Shown: piece by piece, positions 45,161 through 57,855 of the stretch
How positions within the stretch are numbered: the stretch's first letter is position 1
Layout: every line of letters starts with the position of its first letter
Origin: Triglochin maritima
Taxonomy: Eukaryota > Streptophyta > Magnoliopsida > Alismatales > Juncaginaceae
NCBI GenBank assembly: GCA_963682175.1
Contig: OY821787.1
Coordinates: 15,912,501 to 15,976,500, forward strand
Reading direction: 5' to 3'
DNA: 64,000 bases
Position numbers and translations under genes: made by a program
The notes under the pieces: generated by a model
What the model was told of the DNA's origin: nothing
Database searches by the model: none
The model's input: only the letters and a program-made list of their open reading frames with translations

Positions 45161-46239
45161 TAGGGGTGCACACGGGTCGGGTTGAACCCGAAAACCGACC
45201 CGAACTGGGCTGGTCGGGTCTGGTTGGGTTGGGTTGGGTTGGGTAGCAAATTCAGGCTGGGTTTGGTTGATAAAGCTGAAAACCGAAATTATCGGGTCGG
45301 GTTCGGGTTGAAAGGTTGGGTTGAACCAACCCAACCCGAAGTTTTGTTTTAATCTGTGGCATGGGCCGTCCACTAAACTTGGGCCATCACTAAACCAAAC
45401 CGTAATGCCTCATCTACTCCCTAAACGAAACCCAACAACCTCTCCCCCTCTCCTCCCTCGTGGTTGCCCCCAAATCCACGCCTCCTCTCTTCCTTCGCGA
45501 CCTTGCCCCCTCTCCTCGCGAGGCGCGGCCTCGGCGCATCGCCTCCTCTCACCATCGTCGGCGGAGGATGTTAAACGAAGATCTACAGGGTTGCTTGGGA
45601 GGGAGAAGCCCATCCACCACGTTCTCGGCGGCGGAAAGCGCACTTGATCTACAACTATGCTTTTGTTTTGATTTTCAGATGGTTTTGGACCTTTTGTAGA
45701 GATCCACCAGAAAAGTTGATTTTTTTCTGTTTTTTTCGGATCGATGATGATTTCTGTTCGAAAAAGGTCCATTTTTTAAATCTGATTTTGTTCGGATTTG
45801 ATTGTTTGATGGATGGTTGAAGTGGAGATCTGATTGTTGTTAGTTTTTGTTGTTGTAGAATTTGTTATGTTTGTTGCTACTTCTTGCTTAGATTTGGTAG
45901 TCCCTGCGATTAGTTTCAGTGGGGAGATCTGAAGAATAATTATAATTTTCTATCAAATTTGATTTAATGTTCAGAGTGGAGTGTGTGGCGTTTTGAACGA
46001 AGAGTGAAACTTAAATCGTTAAGAAATGACTCGAATCTTACTGCCCATTGGAAATCTAAGCATCTAATTGCAATAAATTCGGGTTGGTCTCGATCCAACC
46101 CAACCCGAAAATTTCGGTTCGGGTTGGGTTGAACCCGAATTGGTTCCGGTTCCGGTTGAGTTTTTCCCAAATCCGAATTTTTCGGGTTGGGTCGGGTTCT
46201 AGCTCAAACCCGACCCAACCTGACTCATGTGCACCCCTA
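45161..46239. mobile_element. complete non-autonomous hAT element with GC-rich cargo
   Basis: TAGGGGTGCACA at the left end, inverted TGTGCACCCCTA at the right end, and a perfect 8-bp duplication CCCTCATG at 45153-45160 and 46240-46247. This is the hAT signature. Subterminal CGGGTTGGGT repeats occupy 45175-45345 and 46075-46215. The 700-bp core includes a GC-rich, CpG-rich stretch (45400-45640) unlike the flanks, with a splice-acceptor-like TTTTGATTTTCAG at about 45667-45679. This suggests captured gene DNA. No transposase is encoded. Confidence 0.88.
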
Positions 46240-46441
46240 CCCTCATGCCACTAATCAACGGGAAGGAAAGGCATTGCCTTCCCCTTTTATCTTTCATTAG
46301 GATGCTATAATGCACATTGAAAGAAGCTTGAAATAATGCTTTATAGACAAGTAGTACTTTGGTCAACTATTTCCATGTTGAAGAAGTTATTCTTCTTGAA
46401 GTTGTTAGCTAGTATTTGATTATCTTTTGATGTCTGTGTTG

Positions 46442-47797
46442 TGTTTCGATTTAACTGAAAATGCAAGTGCACGACCGCGATGAAGCTGTGGCAACACGAG
46501 TCAAATCCACGAGGAGGTGTGTTGACTCTGGTTCTTCTGAAATCAAGTGGCAAATAAGAGGAGAAGAAGTTTGATTACACTAAACTAGCAACTAACAAAT
46601 GAGAAAGATAACAACTCAAGATTAACTAAAACTAAACTAAGCAACTAACAAAGCGGGTTGAAATTCAGTAAGAAAAACCCCTAAGGGGTGGAGTGTGTGT
46701 ACACATGTAATAAAGTGGTGAAGAATGCATTTGATATGGTGCAAGTATATGTTGTGTTTTTATGCATATGAAATGTCTAATGGTTGTGGCAAGATCTATC
46801 AATCCAATCACTAACCTAGTTGATTAACATAAGCATACACAAGTTTGTTCTTAAGAACCTAAATAAGCATGGGAAGTGTCTAAGTATTCTAATTTAAACA
46901 AATAAGCATACATTCACATTCATCACATATTGCATAAGATAACATTCATTCACATTCTTCATACATGTATAAACATCATCTCCACCCCCAAAGGGGGATG
47001 AAACTACTTACTACACATTAGGCTAACAATTATACTAAGAGAAGACATTCTAACTAATTATACTAAGATTAAGAAAACAAAACTAAGCTAAACATATAAG
47101 CATTCAAAAGAGACAACATTCAAACAAAACTAGAAGAAATTATTTTATTGATTACGCACATTACAAGTAGCATTCCTTCTACTTGAGTTTTACTCCAAAG
47201 GCTTACTCCAGGCAGAGAGAATGGTCACCAAGCAATCAATAGTCTACAAAGGAAGAAACTGACTTCTATTTATAGGCATGAAAAAGGCAACTGAGGCAAT
47301 CCACCGGTGTGAGACTAATGAAACATTCTAAAATAGACATAAACAACATAAACCACAAACACACGAAACTAGATTGGATTTTGACTAAAATAGACCGCCA
47401 ATTGGAGGCCTGGGGCCGCAAATTGGAGGTCACTATTGGTCTAATGTGACCCACTTTGGCTGTCTTTTTAAACGCTTCATTTTTTCCACTAGGGTGACCC
47501 GAGTTGGTTATTTTAAGTCTTGGTCCGAATCTAATTGCCAAAAAACTCCTCATGATGACGTGAAGTTTCTCAATTTGCTATTTGGGTTTTCTGGCTTACG
47601 TCCAGGTTCTTCCTTTGCAGATAGGTCCATAAGCCTCACAAATTAGTATTTTTTCTCACGTTTTAGTCTTTTTTGTGTCTTCTTCTTATTAAACCTATTT
47701 AATCCTGAAACTTAAGCATAAAACTCGTTACATAGCATTGTTTATCTCAAAATAGAGGATATATGACCTGAATATATGCATGATATGATATTAATCA
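46442..47797 (-). repeat. 3' LTR of truncated gypsy element C
   Basis: Related to the A and E LTRs: the GCAAGTGCACGACCGCGATG end, the CCCCTAAGGGGTGGAG phrase, two decayed palindromes (47393-47410, 47414-47431), and a TTAATCA edge at 47797. The left edge is uncertain within about 10 bp. The matching 5' LTR and coding region are absent from the window. Confidence 0.75.
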
Positions 47798-48469
47798 AAT
47801 ACCCCTACACCTATTTTTTGCTAGTCCCGAGCAAAACAACAAAAAGAAAAACTAAGAAATGAAAAAAACAGAAAACATGATAAGTCCTAACTCACTTTCG
47901 TAGGAATCACGATTGTACTTAGCACGTGCAACAAACCGTTAAACCTTCTCGTCGCCAAGGAGGATGAGTGTTGTCTCCTAAGGGTTTTAGCGGATATCCC
48001 CACAAAATCCGAACATTGATGCATTTATTCAACTTAGCAACACGACTCGATGGACACAGTAATACTATGATCCAACTATATATATGTATCTTGTCCACAC
48101 ACATAGCCTAGGGAATCATTCGTGCAAGCTAATTAAGAACTTAAGTAAAAGACATGTGCAACCTTAATATCCTAAAACGATACATCGTAAAAAGTTCATT
48201 AAAGTTCATTTTTATTTTTTTCATTTTCATTTTCATTTCCTTTTTTTTTTTTCTTTTCCAAAAATAAGAAGTTAAAAATGGTTGGTGTTAAATTCTTCTA
48301 GGGTTCGGTTTCATTCATCATTGTCTGTGAGGACTTACACTATCACGTACACTTTTCCCCAAATCTCCAAATATAACGATTCATACCACCCGTATAACGG
48401 GAGTTCGATCAGTGCATCCCAAGTCAGATGACTCGAGAGCATCAGGTACTAAGTCCCCTCGAATCTAAT
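47798..48469 (-). mobile_element. internal tail of truncated element C
   Basis: The polypurine tract (47798-47812; AGGTGTAGGGGTATT on the minus strand) is followed by the same non-coding tail as in A, including the three-hairpin block. A family B LTR interrupts it, flanked by CTAAT at 48465-48469 and 49935-49939. It resumes for about 50 bp (CGAGTGATAGGACTCGTG) before a second family B copy. Confidence 0.75.
47912..47979 (-). other. conserved three-hairpin block, element C
   Basis: Minus strand: AGGAG-(ACAACA)-CTCAT, CCTCCTTG-(GCGA)-CGAGAAGG, GTTGCAC-(GTGCTAA)-GTACAAT. The block is again 68 nt with a GNRA loop, but a few pairs are lost, consistent with an older copy. Confidence 0.6.
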
Positions 48470-49934
48470 TATGGGATTGTATATGGCCTAATTAATCTAA
48501 TCAATTTAGCCTAATCTCTACTTAAAATGCAGATGAAATGATAATTGAAAAACACAAGTAGAAAAAAGCAAACCACAATAGACGAATCCATTTTTATAGA
48601 GGTTCGACACCCACCCGGGTCCTACTTCCTCTCTTGCAAGCTTTGCTCGATCCCACGAGCTCCGCCTACGTCTTCACTATTCGATCTCATTTTGGGCCGA
48701 GATCAAGTCTTTACACTTCAAGCTCGCGAACAATCCTCGGTAAGCTCGGTTCCTCCTCTCACAACCCGAGAGGGATGCTTAAGGTTTTCACTGAAACCTT
48801 TACAATGCTTCGGGCTTTCACCGAAACTTTTTTCTTGACAACAAACAAACTGCAAGTATTGACACTCTAACTTTGAGTATGATTAGGATTTAGTAACTAA
48901 AGTGTGGAAGTATAAGCTCTTGAGTGTATGAAATTGGGTTTCTTGAGATAAGAGGATCTCTCTAATGTTGGAGGCAAATAGAAGTTGGAGAGTTGTGTAA
49001 ATAAGGTGTGTGAATCTCTATTTATAAGATCCTAAAGTGTTATAGCCATTGGGGAAGATTTAGTTGAGATTTGTACAAGATACACAAAATAGAAAACTTA
49101 AGTTCAGCAAATCTAACTAAACTGGTCGACCGTTTCCATGAAAATAAGGAAACGTTCAAACCAAATGGCTACAACTTAAGTTAACGATCAAACTAAATCT
49201 CAGGACGGTCATGCATTAAAAGGGTTCTGGCCAGGTCAAAGGTTAATTGGTCGAACACAAGAGGAAGGTTCGTTCGACCGAAAATAACTTGCACTTTTGG
49301 TGCACAGAATTGTCTGCATCTGGTCGACCACTGTCAAGGCATCGTTCGACTAGTGGCCAAAAACATTTTGGGGGTTAGGTAAAATATATGAATACGACCA
49401 TTGTATAATACGACATGTACAACAGTCATCCGGAAAATACGGGTCAATTGGTCGACCGAAAGGGTAAAATAGGTCGACCAGTGGAGTTGGGTAAAATCAC
49501 TATTTGAATAACCAAAACTGGTAGAACGTTCAAACAGAAAACTTATTTCGGTCGACTTTTCTGCACGGGGAGACAGATGCTTAGTTTGAGTGATTTTCGA
49601 CATAAGTTTGGGTGATCTATTGAAGTCCAAATGATGTGAAATTTTTTGTGTGACTTATACAAGGAACATAGTGTGTGAGTGAATAGATTTTAACTCTTGT
49701 ATGCTCAAGTTCACATAAATTCCTAAGACTCAAATAAAGGTAAATTGCATGTCTTCAATTAGCTTGATTATATGTCTTGACTTCATTCCATTCTTTCTTG
49801 AGTCTTGATCACCTGTAGATGTTAGCACAATACAATATATGTTCCATGCGTGAGTGTGGTACACTAAATTTGATTGTTATTAAGATTAGGTTAGTTAAAT
49901 CATGAAAATATAGAATAAGGCAAAAAAACCAACA
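48470..49934 (-). mobile_element. solo LTR, family B, second copy
   Basis: On the minus strand it starts TGTTGGTTTTTTTGCC (49934) and ends CAATCCCATA (48470). CTAAT flanks both sides. The terminal CA appears mutated to TA. It has GGTCGACCG-type boxes between 49120 and 49560 and is homologous to 7078-17293. Confidence 0.75.
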
Positions 49935-49988
49935 CTAATTTTCCGAGTGATAGGACTCGTGTAAGAAGAGAGAACACCATACTCAATT

Positions 49989-51156
49989 AATCTAATCAAT
50001 TTCACGTAATCTCTACTCAATATGCAGCGGAAACGATAATTAAAAAAACAAGTAGAGAAAGGCAAGCAAACCACAAGAAGATTCAACGATTTTATAGAGG
50101 TTGGGCACCCCACCCGGGTCCTACTTCCTCTATTGTAAGCTTTGCTCGATCCCACGAGCTCCGCCTACGTCTTCACTATTCGATTTCATTTCGGGCCGAG
50201 ATCAAGTCTTTACGCTTCAAGCTCGCGAACAATCCTCGCCAAGCTCGGTTCCTCCTCTCATAGCCCGAGAGGGATGCTTCAGGCTTTCACGGAAAACTTT
50301 ACAATGCTTCGGGCTTTCACCGAAACCTTTTTCTTGACAACAAACAAACTGCGAGTATTGACACTCTAACTTTGAGCACACTTTGAGTATGATTAGGATT
50401 TGGTAACTAAATCTAGGGTACGGTCGACTGTTCTGAGGGTTTTGGCAAGGTAAATGATCAGCGGTCAAACACAACAAGGAAGTTCGTTCGACAAAAAATA
50501 TAAACAAGCACTTTTGGGCACACAATTCTCTACATCCGGTGGACCTCCATCAAAGCATCATTCGACTGGTGGCAAAATACAATTGTGGCGTATGTGAAAA
50601 ATATATGAATACGATTGTTGTACAATACGACAAAAATAACGGTCCTATAAAAAAATACGGGTAAACGGTCGACTGGATGGTCAAAAATAGGTCAACCGGT
50701 GGAAATGAGGTAAAATCACTTTGGACGAACCAGTTAACTGGTAGAAATGGTCAAAAGGAAAACTCATTTCGGTCAACCATTCTGCATAGATAGGTTATGG
50801 TTTAGTTTGAGTGATTTTCTGACTTAGGTTTGGGTGATCTATTGAAGTCCAAATGTTGTGAAATTTGGTGTGTGACTTCTATAAGGAACCTAGTGTGTTT
50901 GTGAATTATTTACACCTCTTGTATGCTCAAATTTACATAGATTCCTAAGACTCAAATAAAGGCAAAATACATGTCTTCAATTAGCTTGATTACATATTTT
51001 GACTTCATTCCATTCTTCCTTGAGTCTTGATCATCTATAGATGTTAGCACAATACATATATATATGCCATGTATAATGTGTGCTACACTACATTTGATTG
51101 TGAATGAATTAGGTTAGTTAAATCATCAAAACATAGATTAAGGCAAAAAAACAACA
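49989..51156 (-). mobile_element. solo LTR, family B, third copy, truncated
   Basis: Same orientation as its neighbour, starting at a TGTTG edge (51156). The far end merges into element C sequence near 49989 without the expected terminus, and no target duplication is visible. It is shorter than the second copy, with deletions around 50400. Confidence 0.65.
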
Positions 51157-51255
51157 TCCCCTACTAGTGGCAATTAAAGCACAAATTTCGTCCCTTTGAA
51201 TACTCATTGTTGAATCCTCGAACAAACCTTTGTGGGAATCAAATTGAGTATTCTT

Positions 51256-51975
51256 TCAGGTAGAATTGGATGAGCACTCATTCTGACTAGAGCGTAGGAT
51301 TTCGTCTCTAATGCGTTGCTCTACGATGAAATTGTGAAGTGCCTTTGCACAAGTCACCAATTTAACTTGGCTAGTCATTGGATAACATGGCTTCTTAGAT
51401 AACACAGACCATCTCTTTTTAAAACCCCCAAATGCTCTCTCTATAATGTTCCTTAACGAGTAAGGAAGTTTATTAAACATTTCTTTTTTCCATGCGGTGG
51501 ACGTGCCTGGAATTCTTGGACATGATATCTTATGTTCCTATAAGGAGCCAAAAACCCTTCACGATTTGGGTATCCCACATCTACAACATAGTACTTATCT
51601 GGATGCATAGGGAAATTGTTCTAAGGCAAAGCTAATGCATTATTAAGTACTTTGCAGTCATGCGTAGAATATTCCCAACCGACAAACACAACTATAAACC
51701 TCATATTCATGTCACATAGTTGTAAGACATTTTGTGTACAGTGCTCCTCAATGGGAACATCAACATCAATATGAGTATCGTCTAATGCCCCAATGCAGTC
51801 TTTGAAGTAAGGAAAGTATTTTCCACCACAACCTTCAAGTATATGTTGGGGGTGTGACCGATAAATCCTCCGAAGTCCTAAATAATCCACACCCCCATGA
51901 GAACACCATATTTGTTACTTCATTAAAGTACCGACTAATTGTTTCCCCATAGTGTTGTAGTTGTGCGTGTAAAGA
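51256..51975 (-). pseudogene. PIF/Harbinger transposase, C-terminal two-thirds, broken
   Basis: Readable in pieces on the minus strand: HYGETISRYFNEV, YFKDCIGALDDTHIDVDVP (first catalytic Asp), RFIVVFVGWEYSTHDCKVLN, YYVVDVGYPNREGFLAPY (second Asp), LPYSLRNIIERAFGGFKKRW (catalytic Glu) and CAKALHNFIVEQ. This is the DDE_Tnp_4 domain of HARBI1-like transposases. An amber codon follows ALALP near 51620, and a frameshift lies near the A-run at 51480. Solo LTR D is inserted at 51975, separating it from its N-terminal part. Non-functional. Confidence 0.88.
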
Positions 51976-53357
51976 TGTTCGAGATGTGAAGTTTAAAACC
52001 GCAAATGCATGATCGCGTTGAAGAGTGTCAAGTATAGGTTGTGTCCACGAGGAGCGAGTGCGGGTCGTCACCGACCATCTTCAAGTAGGGGAAGAAAATT
52101 AAGATTAAGTGTATCAAAACTAACTAAAGCTACGCGAATCGACAAAGGAAATGTTATATGACTAGTCGCGTAGGAGGTGGAGAATACATGCAAAAGTGTA
52201 GATGCGTGATATATATGTGTGTACAATTAAGCACTAATGACATGCATAACATGAAAATCTTATAATGACCACAATTCTAAGCGTGTCTCTACATGGATTA
52301 AGATTTGGCCCCATCATTAAAACATAGAAAACACTACTCAAGATAAGGCCACAAATAACCACAAGCTTACATGTCAGTCTTATCTCTTTATCCACTCTAA
52401 TCTTATCCTCACCTCATCATTCCTCCTTAAGTGGTCCCACTAACTAAAACATGCACTAAGCATCCATTAGAACCATTAACATATCAAAGGTAAGAGTGAG
52501 AAACCCATCAAAATGGCTATGGAAATCATTTGAAGCTCCAAGATTAATATTAAAACACACACAAATCTAACTACATCCATACATCACATCATCCTCCACC
52601 TCTGAATAGGGATTGATTACTCACTAATCATCTCATTAACAGAGAACATAACAAAGTAAAGACAACACATGAACAAGTAAAGAAAACTAAATCTAATAAA
52701 GACAAGAATGCAAATAACAATAAACAAAAACTTGATTAATGAAAGAAGCTTACAAATGGTTGTCTTCTCCTCTCCACCACTACTCTACTAAGCAATAATT
52801 AAACCTACCCTAAGGAGGAAGAAGAAAAGAAATGGAAGGGTTGCAAGTTTATTTATAAAAGATTGGAAGGTCTGGATTAATCTGGTCATAATCAGACGAG
52901 TGTGAATAAGATCCGGATGCTCTAGAGTTCTCCACACTTAATACCCGACCCGTGGGAAAAATTTCTGGTGTGAATCTCTCAACTGGATTTGCCATTGTTA
53001 GAATTTATCTTATTGGTGGATCGTTTGGATCAGATCCGCCTCAAATTCGACAACAACTTACGTTCACCAATGGAGTATGTAGGGTGCACACTAATTCTTT
53101 GGTTCGAGTCAGTTTCGTCTTAATTGTAGAATTACTGCTCACGTTCATGAGATTATGGCCTTTTGCGACCAACATATTTTCTTTATGATTAGGTCCTTCC
53201 TGACTTGCAATCCAGTCCTTTGTTCATGCATTTAAGTCCTTCCACTTCTTTATTACCAAAAACCTAAAATACATGCAATAACAACTGGAGTAGCACAAGT
53301 ATGGGGTAAAATCAAGGATATATAGCATGAATGTATTGTATGATATGCTACTAATCA
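51976..53357 (-). mobile_element. solo LTR D (gypsy, element A lineage)
   Basis: Edges TGTTCGAG and CTAATCA, with a perfect 5-bp duplication AAAGA at 51971-51975 and 53358-53362. It shows the lineage's LTR end in minus orientation (AAACCGCAAATGCATGATCGCG) and no internal domain, so it is a solo LTR of 1382 bp. It is most similar to LTR G at the window's end. Confidence 0.85.
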
Positions 53358-53362
53358 AAAGA

Positions 53363-53470
53363 CCTATTGGTTTCACAATGAGCTAAGATTTCTAGGAAAA
53401 TGAAAACTTGTTCCTATGAACAAATACCATCTTTGCTCTCGAAATATTATGCACATAGATTTAAATGACT
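53363..53470 (-). pseudogene. PIF/Harbinger transposase, N-terminal part, broken
   Basis: Minus-strand frames give EQVFIFLEILAHCETNR, the conserved EEQ-IFL-HNERNR region that precedes the HYGETISR segment on the other side of LTR D. Stops and frame changes occur, including one just before EQVF. No further N-terminal sequence was recognised. Confidence 0.7.
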
Positions 53471-53517
53471 CAGGCATCAATCAATAGGCATCAAAGGAAA
53501 TTGGGTGAATTGCTTGG

Positions 53518-54310
53518 GTGCCATCAAGAAACACCGAAATTAGCCGTATGCCATTTGAAAGCAACTATTTCTACTAATGCCACAAAAAACCCAAAAACAT
53601 GCTCTAATGCCAGTAACTTTTTTCCAATGTCATTCCGTTAGGCATCCGTTAACGTCCGTTAGTTTTGTTAATATTCAATGGAAAATTTGCAGAATCACCC
53701 TGAATAAACCTAGAATTCATAATTTTCATTATATGTGTTTTATAAAGTGCAAAAAAAATTCAAACATTTCGAAAAAATAAATATTTTTTGGAAAACAAAT
53801 TCTATATTTTTTAGAAAATGCATCTTTTATAAAAAATAATTAAATATTTTGTAATTTTAAAATATACAAATTATCGAATGTCATTAGTTTTGTATCCGAG
53901 CCATTAAGTTTAGTGAGAAAAAAAGAAGAGATGATAGAGCGCTTTTTTGTGAACTTGAAAGATAGCTCGGCCGACGAGCATGCACAACTTCCCATGCTTG
54001 CGTGAAAGAATATTTTTTCATTAGTTTTATAAAATATTTTTCCAATTTTTTGTTGCAATTTTTGAGTTTTTTGCAAATTTTAGAACACATATAATGAAAT
54101 TTATGAACTCTGGGTTTATTCAAGGTGATTCTGCAAAATTTTCCATTAAATATTAATGAAACTAACGGACGTTAACAGATGGCTAACAGAATGACATTGG
54201 AAAAAAATTAATGGCATTAACGCAAGTTTGTGTTTTTCTGTGGCATTAGTGGAAATAGTTGCTTTCAGATGACATATGACCAATTTTGTTGTTTCTTGGT
54301 GGATGACAGA
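53518..54310. mobile_element. long-inverted-repeat element (foldback or MULE-like)
   Basis: About 235 bp at 53518-53750 recurs inverted at about 54060-54310. Paired pieces include CATCAAGAAACACC/inverted GGTTTCTTGGTGGATG, TGGCATTAGTGGAAATAGTT, AACGGACGTTAAC and ACACATATAATGAAA. The arms are diverged but alignable. The AT-rich centre has no coding. Long terminal inverted repeats fit Mutator-like or foldback elements; no target duplication was found. Confidence 0.65.
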
Positions 54311-55113
54311 TGGCATATGGACAATTTTGTATATATGGCATACGAACAAAATTCCTAGACAGTTTTGGTGGACTAGCCACTCGGGCATGACACAAAAAAA
54401 TTGAAAGACGACATTAGGAAGAAACCATCGTCGTCGTCAGTCGAATGTACTTTGAAATTTGAAAATCTATCTAGTTAGAGAACACCTACATATGTTATAT
54501 CTGTGGTTAGTACATTCCCCCAAATACAAAATAAACATATATAGTCCAGACGATGTGTTTAAGAAATACTTACCACTCTAAATTTCAACCAAAATTTATG
54601 TGAGTATTATTAAACACTTGTACTAAATATTAAGTTAGGGACGTGGTAGTGAAAAAAAAGACAAATAATTTCATACCTTGCTCACAAATCAGTAACGAGG
54701 AATCTCGAATTCCAAATCCTTAAATTTAATTCCATAAGCATGCATCTCAAGTTCAAGAATTTAAATGTATTAAAATCCAAAATATAACACCCACCGAACA
54801 ACTTGCCCTGAACATATGCAGGAAAGCATGACCAAAACATATCTCAGTTTGCCCTAAACATATTAATTGCAAGGAAAAATGTAATTTTTTCTTTGAACAA
54901 GTAAAGAACAAAAATCAACAACATCAAGGCAAACATGACCAAAAGGAGATCAAATTTTCCAACTATATAAAGTAGATCGACTTTCACAAAAAAAGATGGT
55001 TTCCGACTACCTAATGAGGATCAAGGGCGGAGCGACCAATTAAAGTGGAGAGCAACACAACTCCGATAAGAGGGGCAATCGGTGGAGTTCCTGGTACGAG
55101 AGTCGTCAGACAC
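54311..55113. other. spacer, no gene seen
   Basis: AT-rich. No coding region or structured repeat was recognised. Confidence 0.5.
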
Positions 55114-55529
55114 TGTTAAACGTTTTACTAATTAACCCACAACCGTCGGTGAAGAAAGGGCAAGTACAGGTTGATCTGCAAGGAGCGTTGCCAACCTTCG
55201 AATGAGCGAAATCAAGTGAGAAATAATGGTGGAAGAAGAGATTATTATGCTACCATTGAAAAGACGATTATACTAAGAATGCAAAACAAACTAGATTATG
55301 ATGCAAATGAAAATAAAAGAAATTCAGCAAACGATGTGGAACGAAATATGGATGAACCTCTGAGCGTTGGAGTATGTGCACATATGAGGTGAAAGAAGTG
55401 ATGAATGGCACATATAAGCATGTATGTGTATGTGTCATGTGTGTGTCTTCATGCATAGAAAATGTCCAAAGATTTGACAAGATCTATCAATCCATTCGCA
55501 CAACATATTAGCAATGACTACTTGATTAT
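55114..55529 (-). mobile_element. LTR F, left part (element A lineage, degenerate)
   Basis: It begins TGTTAAACG and, about 40 bp in, shows a worn version of the lineage's LTR end (GTGAAGAAAGGGCAAGTACAGG). Element E interrupts it at 55529 and it resumes at 62506. The ATTAT duplication flanks E on both sides. Confidence 0.6.
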
Positions 55530-57087
55530 TGATTGACATCATTTCCTGCTTATATTTGTATCTTATATCCATTATCGTACACCTAAGCAATGCTACGTGA
55601 TGAATTTTATGTTTGAATTTCAGAAATAAATAGGTTTGAAGAGATGAATCATAAAAGGACCCAAAAGCAGGGAAAAAAGACTGAGTTGAGAGACTCAAGG
55701 ACTAAGATGCAAGATCGAAGGACCTGAACGTAAGATCAAAGGACCAATGAGAAAACAAGAATACTTCACACCATCATGGGGAGTATTTTGGCAATTCCAT
55801 TCGGGTCGGAGCTCCACCAAGCGAATTAGATGCATCAAAGACAAACCAAGCCTTCCAGAAAAGCCCACAAGAAAATCCAGACCGATCAAAACATTGTAGA
55901 CCGCTAATTAGCGGTCCAAGACCGCTAATTGGTGGTCACTTTTGGCCCGAATCCTCTAATATTTCTCCGAGTTACGTATTAGTGTGTATTTAGTCTATTT
56001 CTGGTATTTGTTTAGTCCCACATTGGGGGATTGTCCCGGATTGCCTTTTTCTTTGGCTATAAATAGAACTCTTCACCTTCTATTGTAAACTACACATTGC
56101 TCGGTGGCATTCTCTCTACTAAGGAGTGAGCCTTGAAGCAAAAACTCAAGGTGGAGAAGAATGCTACCTTCAATGTGAGTCATTGTTAATAAAATAATTG
56201 TTCTAGTTTCTTTTAATCTTGTCTTTTAATTTGTGCATGCTTGTTTAGTCTTTCCTTTCCTTTTAAGTTTATTTAGTCTTTCTTGCTTGCTTAGTGTAGT
56301 TTCATTTCAGTATTATGCTTCATTTTGTTAATATAGTTAGTGTAATGAGTAGTGAGTAGTTCCATCCCCATTTGGGGGTGGAGAAATATGTGATATGATC
56401 ATATAGTGTATTAAGTGTGTGTTATCTTAATCCCTTGAGCTTTATATGATTTCCATAACCATCTAATGAGTTTTCACTCTTATTTGATATGATAATGCTC
56501 TTGAATGAAGCTTAGCTTATGCTTTGATTAGTGAACCTATTTTATGGGGAATGATAAGGTTAGGATATGGATAGAATTAATATTGGAAACACAATTTGTA
56601 GTGTATGTACTCTTGTTTCCTTTACCTTAGTTAATGTCCTGTATGTTTTAATGATATTGGGTTATCTTAATTCATGTGGAGGCATAGTAGGGTCTAGTCT
56701 TTATACATGAGTTCATTTAGCTTCATTCCAATTATTGTCTTGTATGTTTTAATGATGTAGTCTTATCTTAATTCATGTGGAGACAAAGTTGGATGTAGTT
56801 TTATGATTTCATACACTACATGTTGTGAGGAGCTTAATTGAACACACCCACATACATCTTTATATTCACATTATTTCTCTACCCCCCTATGAGGTTTAGT
56901 TTTATTGCTTATCTTCATTTCCTTTTGCATCTTAGTGTAGTTTAGTGTAACCAACCATTGTCTCCTTTCTTTACCACTCGCCTTCGAACAAACCAAAAGT
57001 CGACACACCTCCATGTGGATCGACCCGTATTTGCCACCGCTTCAACGTGGCCGTGCACTTGCGGTTTAATATAAAACGAATCAATCA
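55530..57087 (+). repeat. 5' LTR of element E
   Basis: TGATTGACATC to CGAATCAATCA, 1558 bp. TATA box CTATAAATAG at 56057-56066. Palindromes GACCGCTAATTAGCGGTC (55899-55916) and GACCGCTAATTGGTGGTC (55920-55937). LTR-end hairpin at 57035-57055. Confidence 0.9.
56057..56066 (+). promoter_or_regulatory. TATA box of element E 5' LTR
   Basis: CTATAAATAG followed by AACTCTTCACCTT, matching the promoter of element A. Confidence 0.6.
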
Positions 57088-57093
57088 AGTTTT

Positions 57094-57111
57094 TGGCGCC
57101 GTTGCCAGGGA
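57094..57111 (+). other. primer-binding site of element E
   Basis: TGGCGCCGTTGCCAGGGA, six bases after the LTR, identical to that of element A and complementary to tRNA-Asp but for one base. Confidence 0.85.
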
Positions 57112-57300
57112 GGTGCTCTGTCCAGACCTTGGTTTGGACAATTCGAGTGGTTTTTAATTTTTTGTTTCCAGTTTTGCTTAATTTCAGGGATCCTAGAGCT
57201 CACCGGGAGGCTACTGGAGGAGTTGGAGCGATTGCATCAGGACAAGAGTGAGTTGAGCGTTTGATTGGAGCGATTGATTGCTAGATTTAGGATTAAAACA

Positions 57301-57430
57301 CTACTAAGGAGGGGCTGTCCCATAAAAGATAAGGTGGGGGAATTCATGACCCTTTCCTTAGCCCCAAAAAACACTCTTAATCAAGCCTTAACTAAAAACA
57401 AGTAGACATTGGCCCTAAGGATTGCGGACG
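57301..57430 (+). other. conserved leader block, element E
   Basis: CTAAGGAGGGGCTGTCCC, AAAGATAAGGTGGGGGA and TAGACATTGGCCCTAAGGA occur in the same order in A (about 14940-15085, minus) and H (38100-38235). The position between primer site and gag suggests a packaging or dimerisation region; that is inference. Confidence 0.55.
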
Positions 57431-57855
57431 CACTAGGAGAGTAATCTAGTTGAGACCGTCATGACCTGATCGACGTTGCCTACCTTGTCGATAGTAGGAG
57501 GTACTGGATCTCCGGATCTTGTATCACTTGCTGGGCATTGTGGTCCTCGTTGTAGGGAGGTGAGGCGTGTCGAGGCTAGTGACCTCGAAGTTAGGCGTCG
57601 TCTAGCCTAAGGACCCCTAGCCTTATGTTGTTTGAGTCGTGCTTGCTAGTTAGGCTTCTACCTGATCCCACTACCCACGCTAGCTCTAGAATTCTTCCCT
57701 CCTCATCTGAGTCCTCTCCTCATCTATTTTCTATGCGTAGTCTCCTCCTCTAGTACACCTTCTGTTGTGTGTTATTTTAGAGTCGAGTCGAGCATCTTTT
57801 TGCGAGTTTAGCCTCGTGGTGGTGAGAGTGGTCGACTCTAGAGTTCTCTGTTGAG

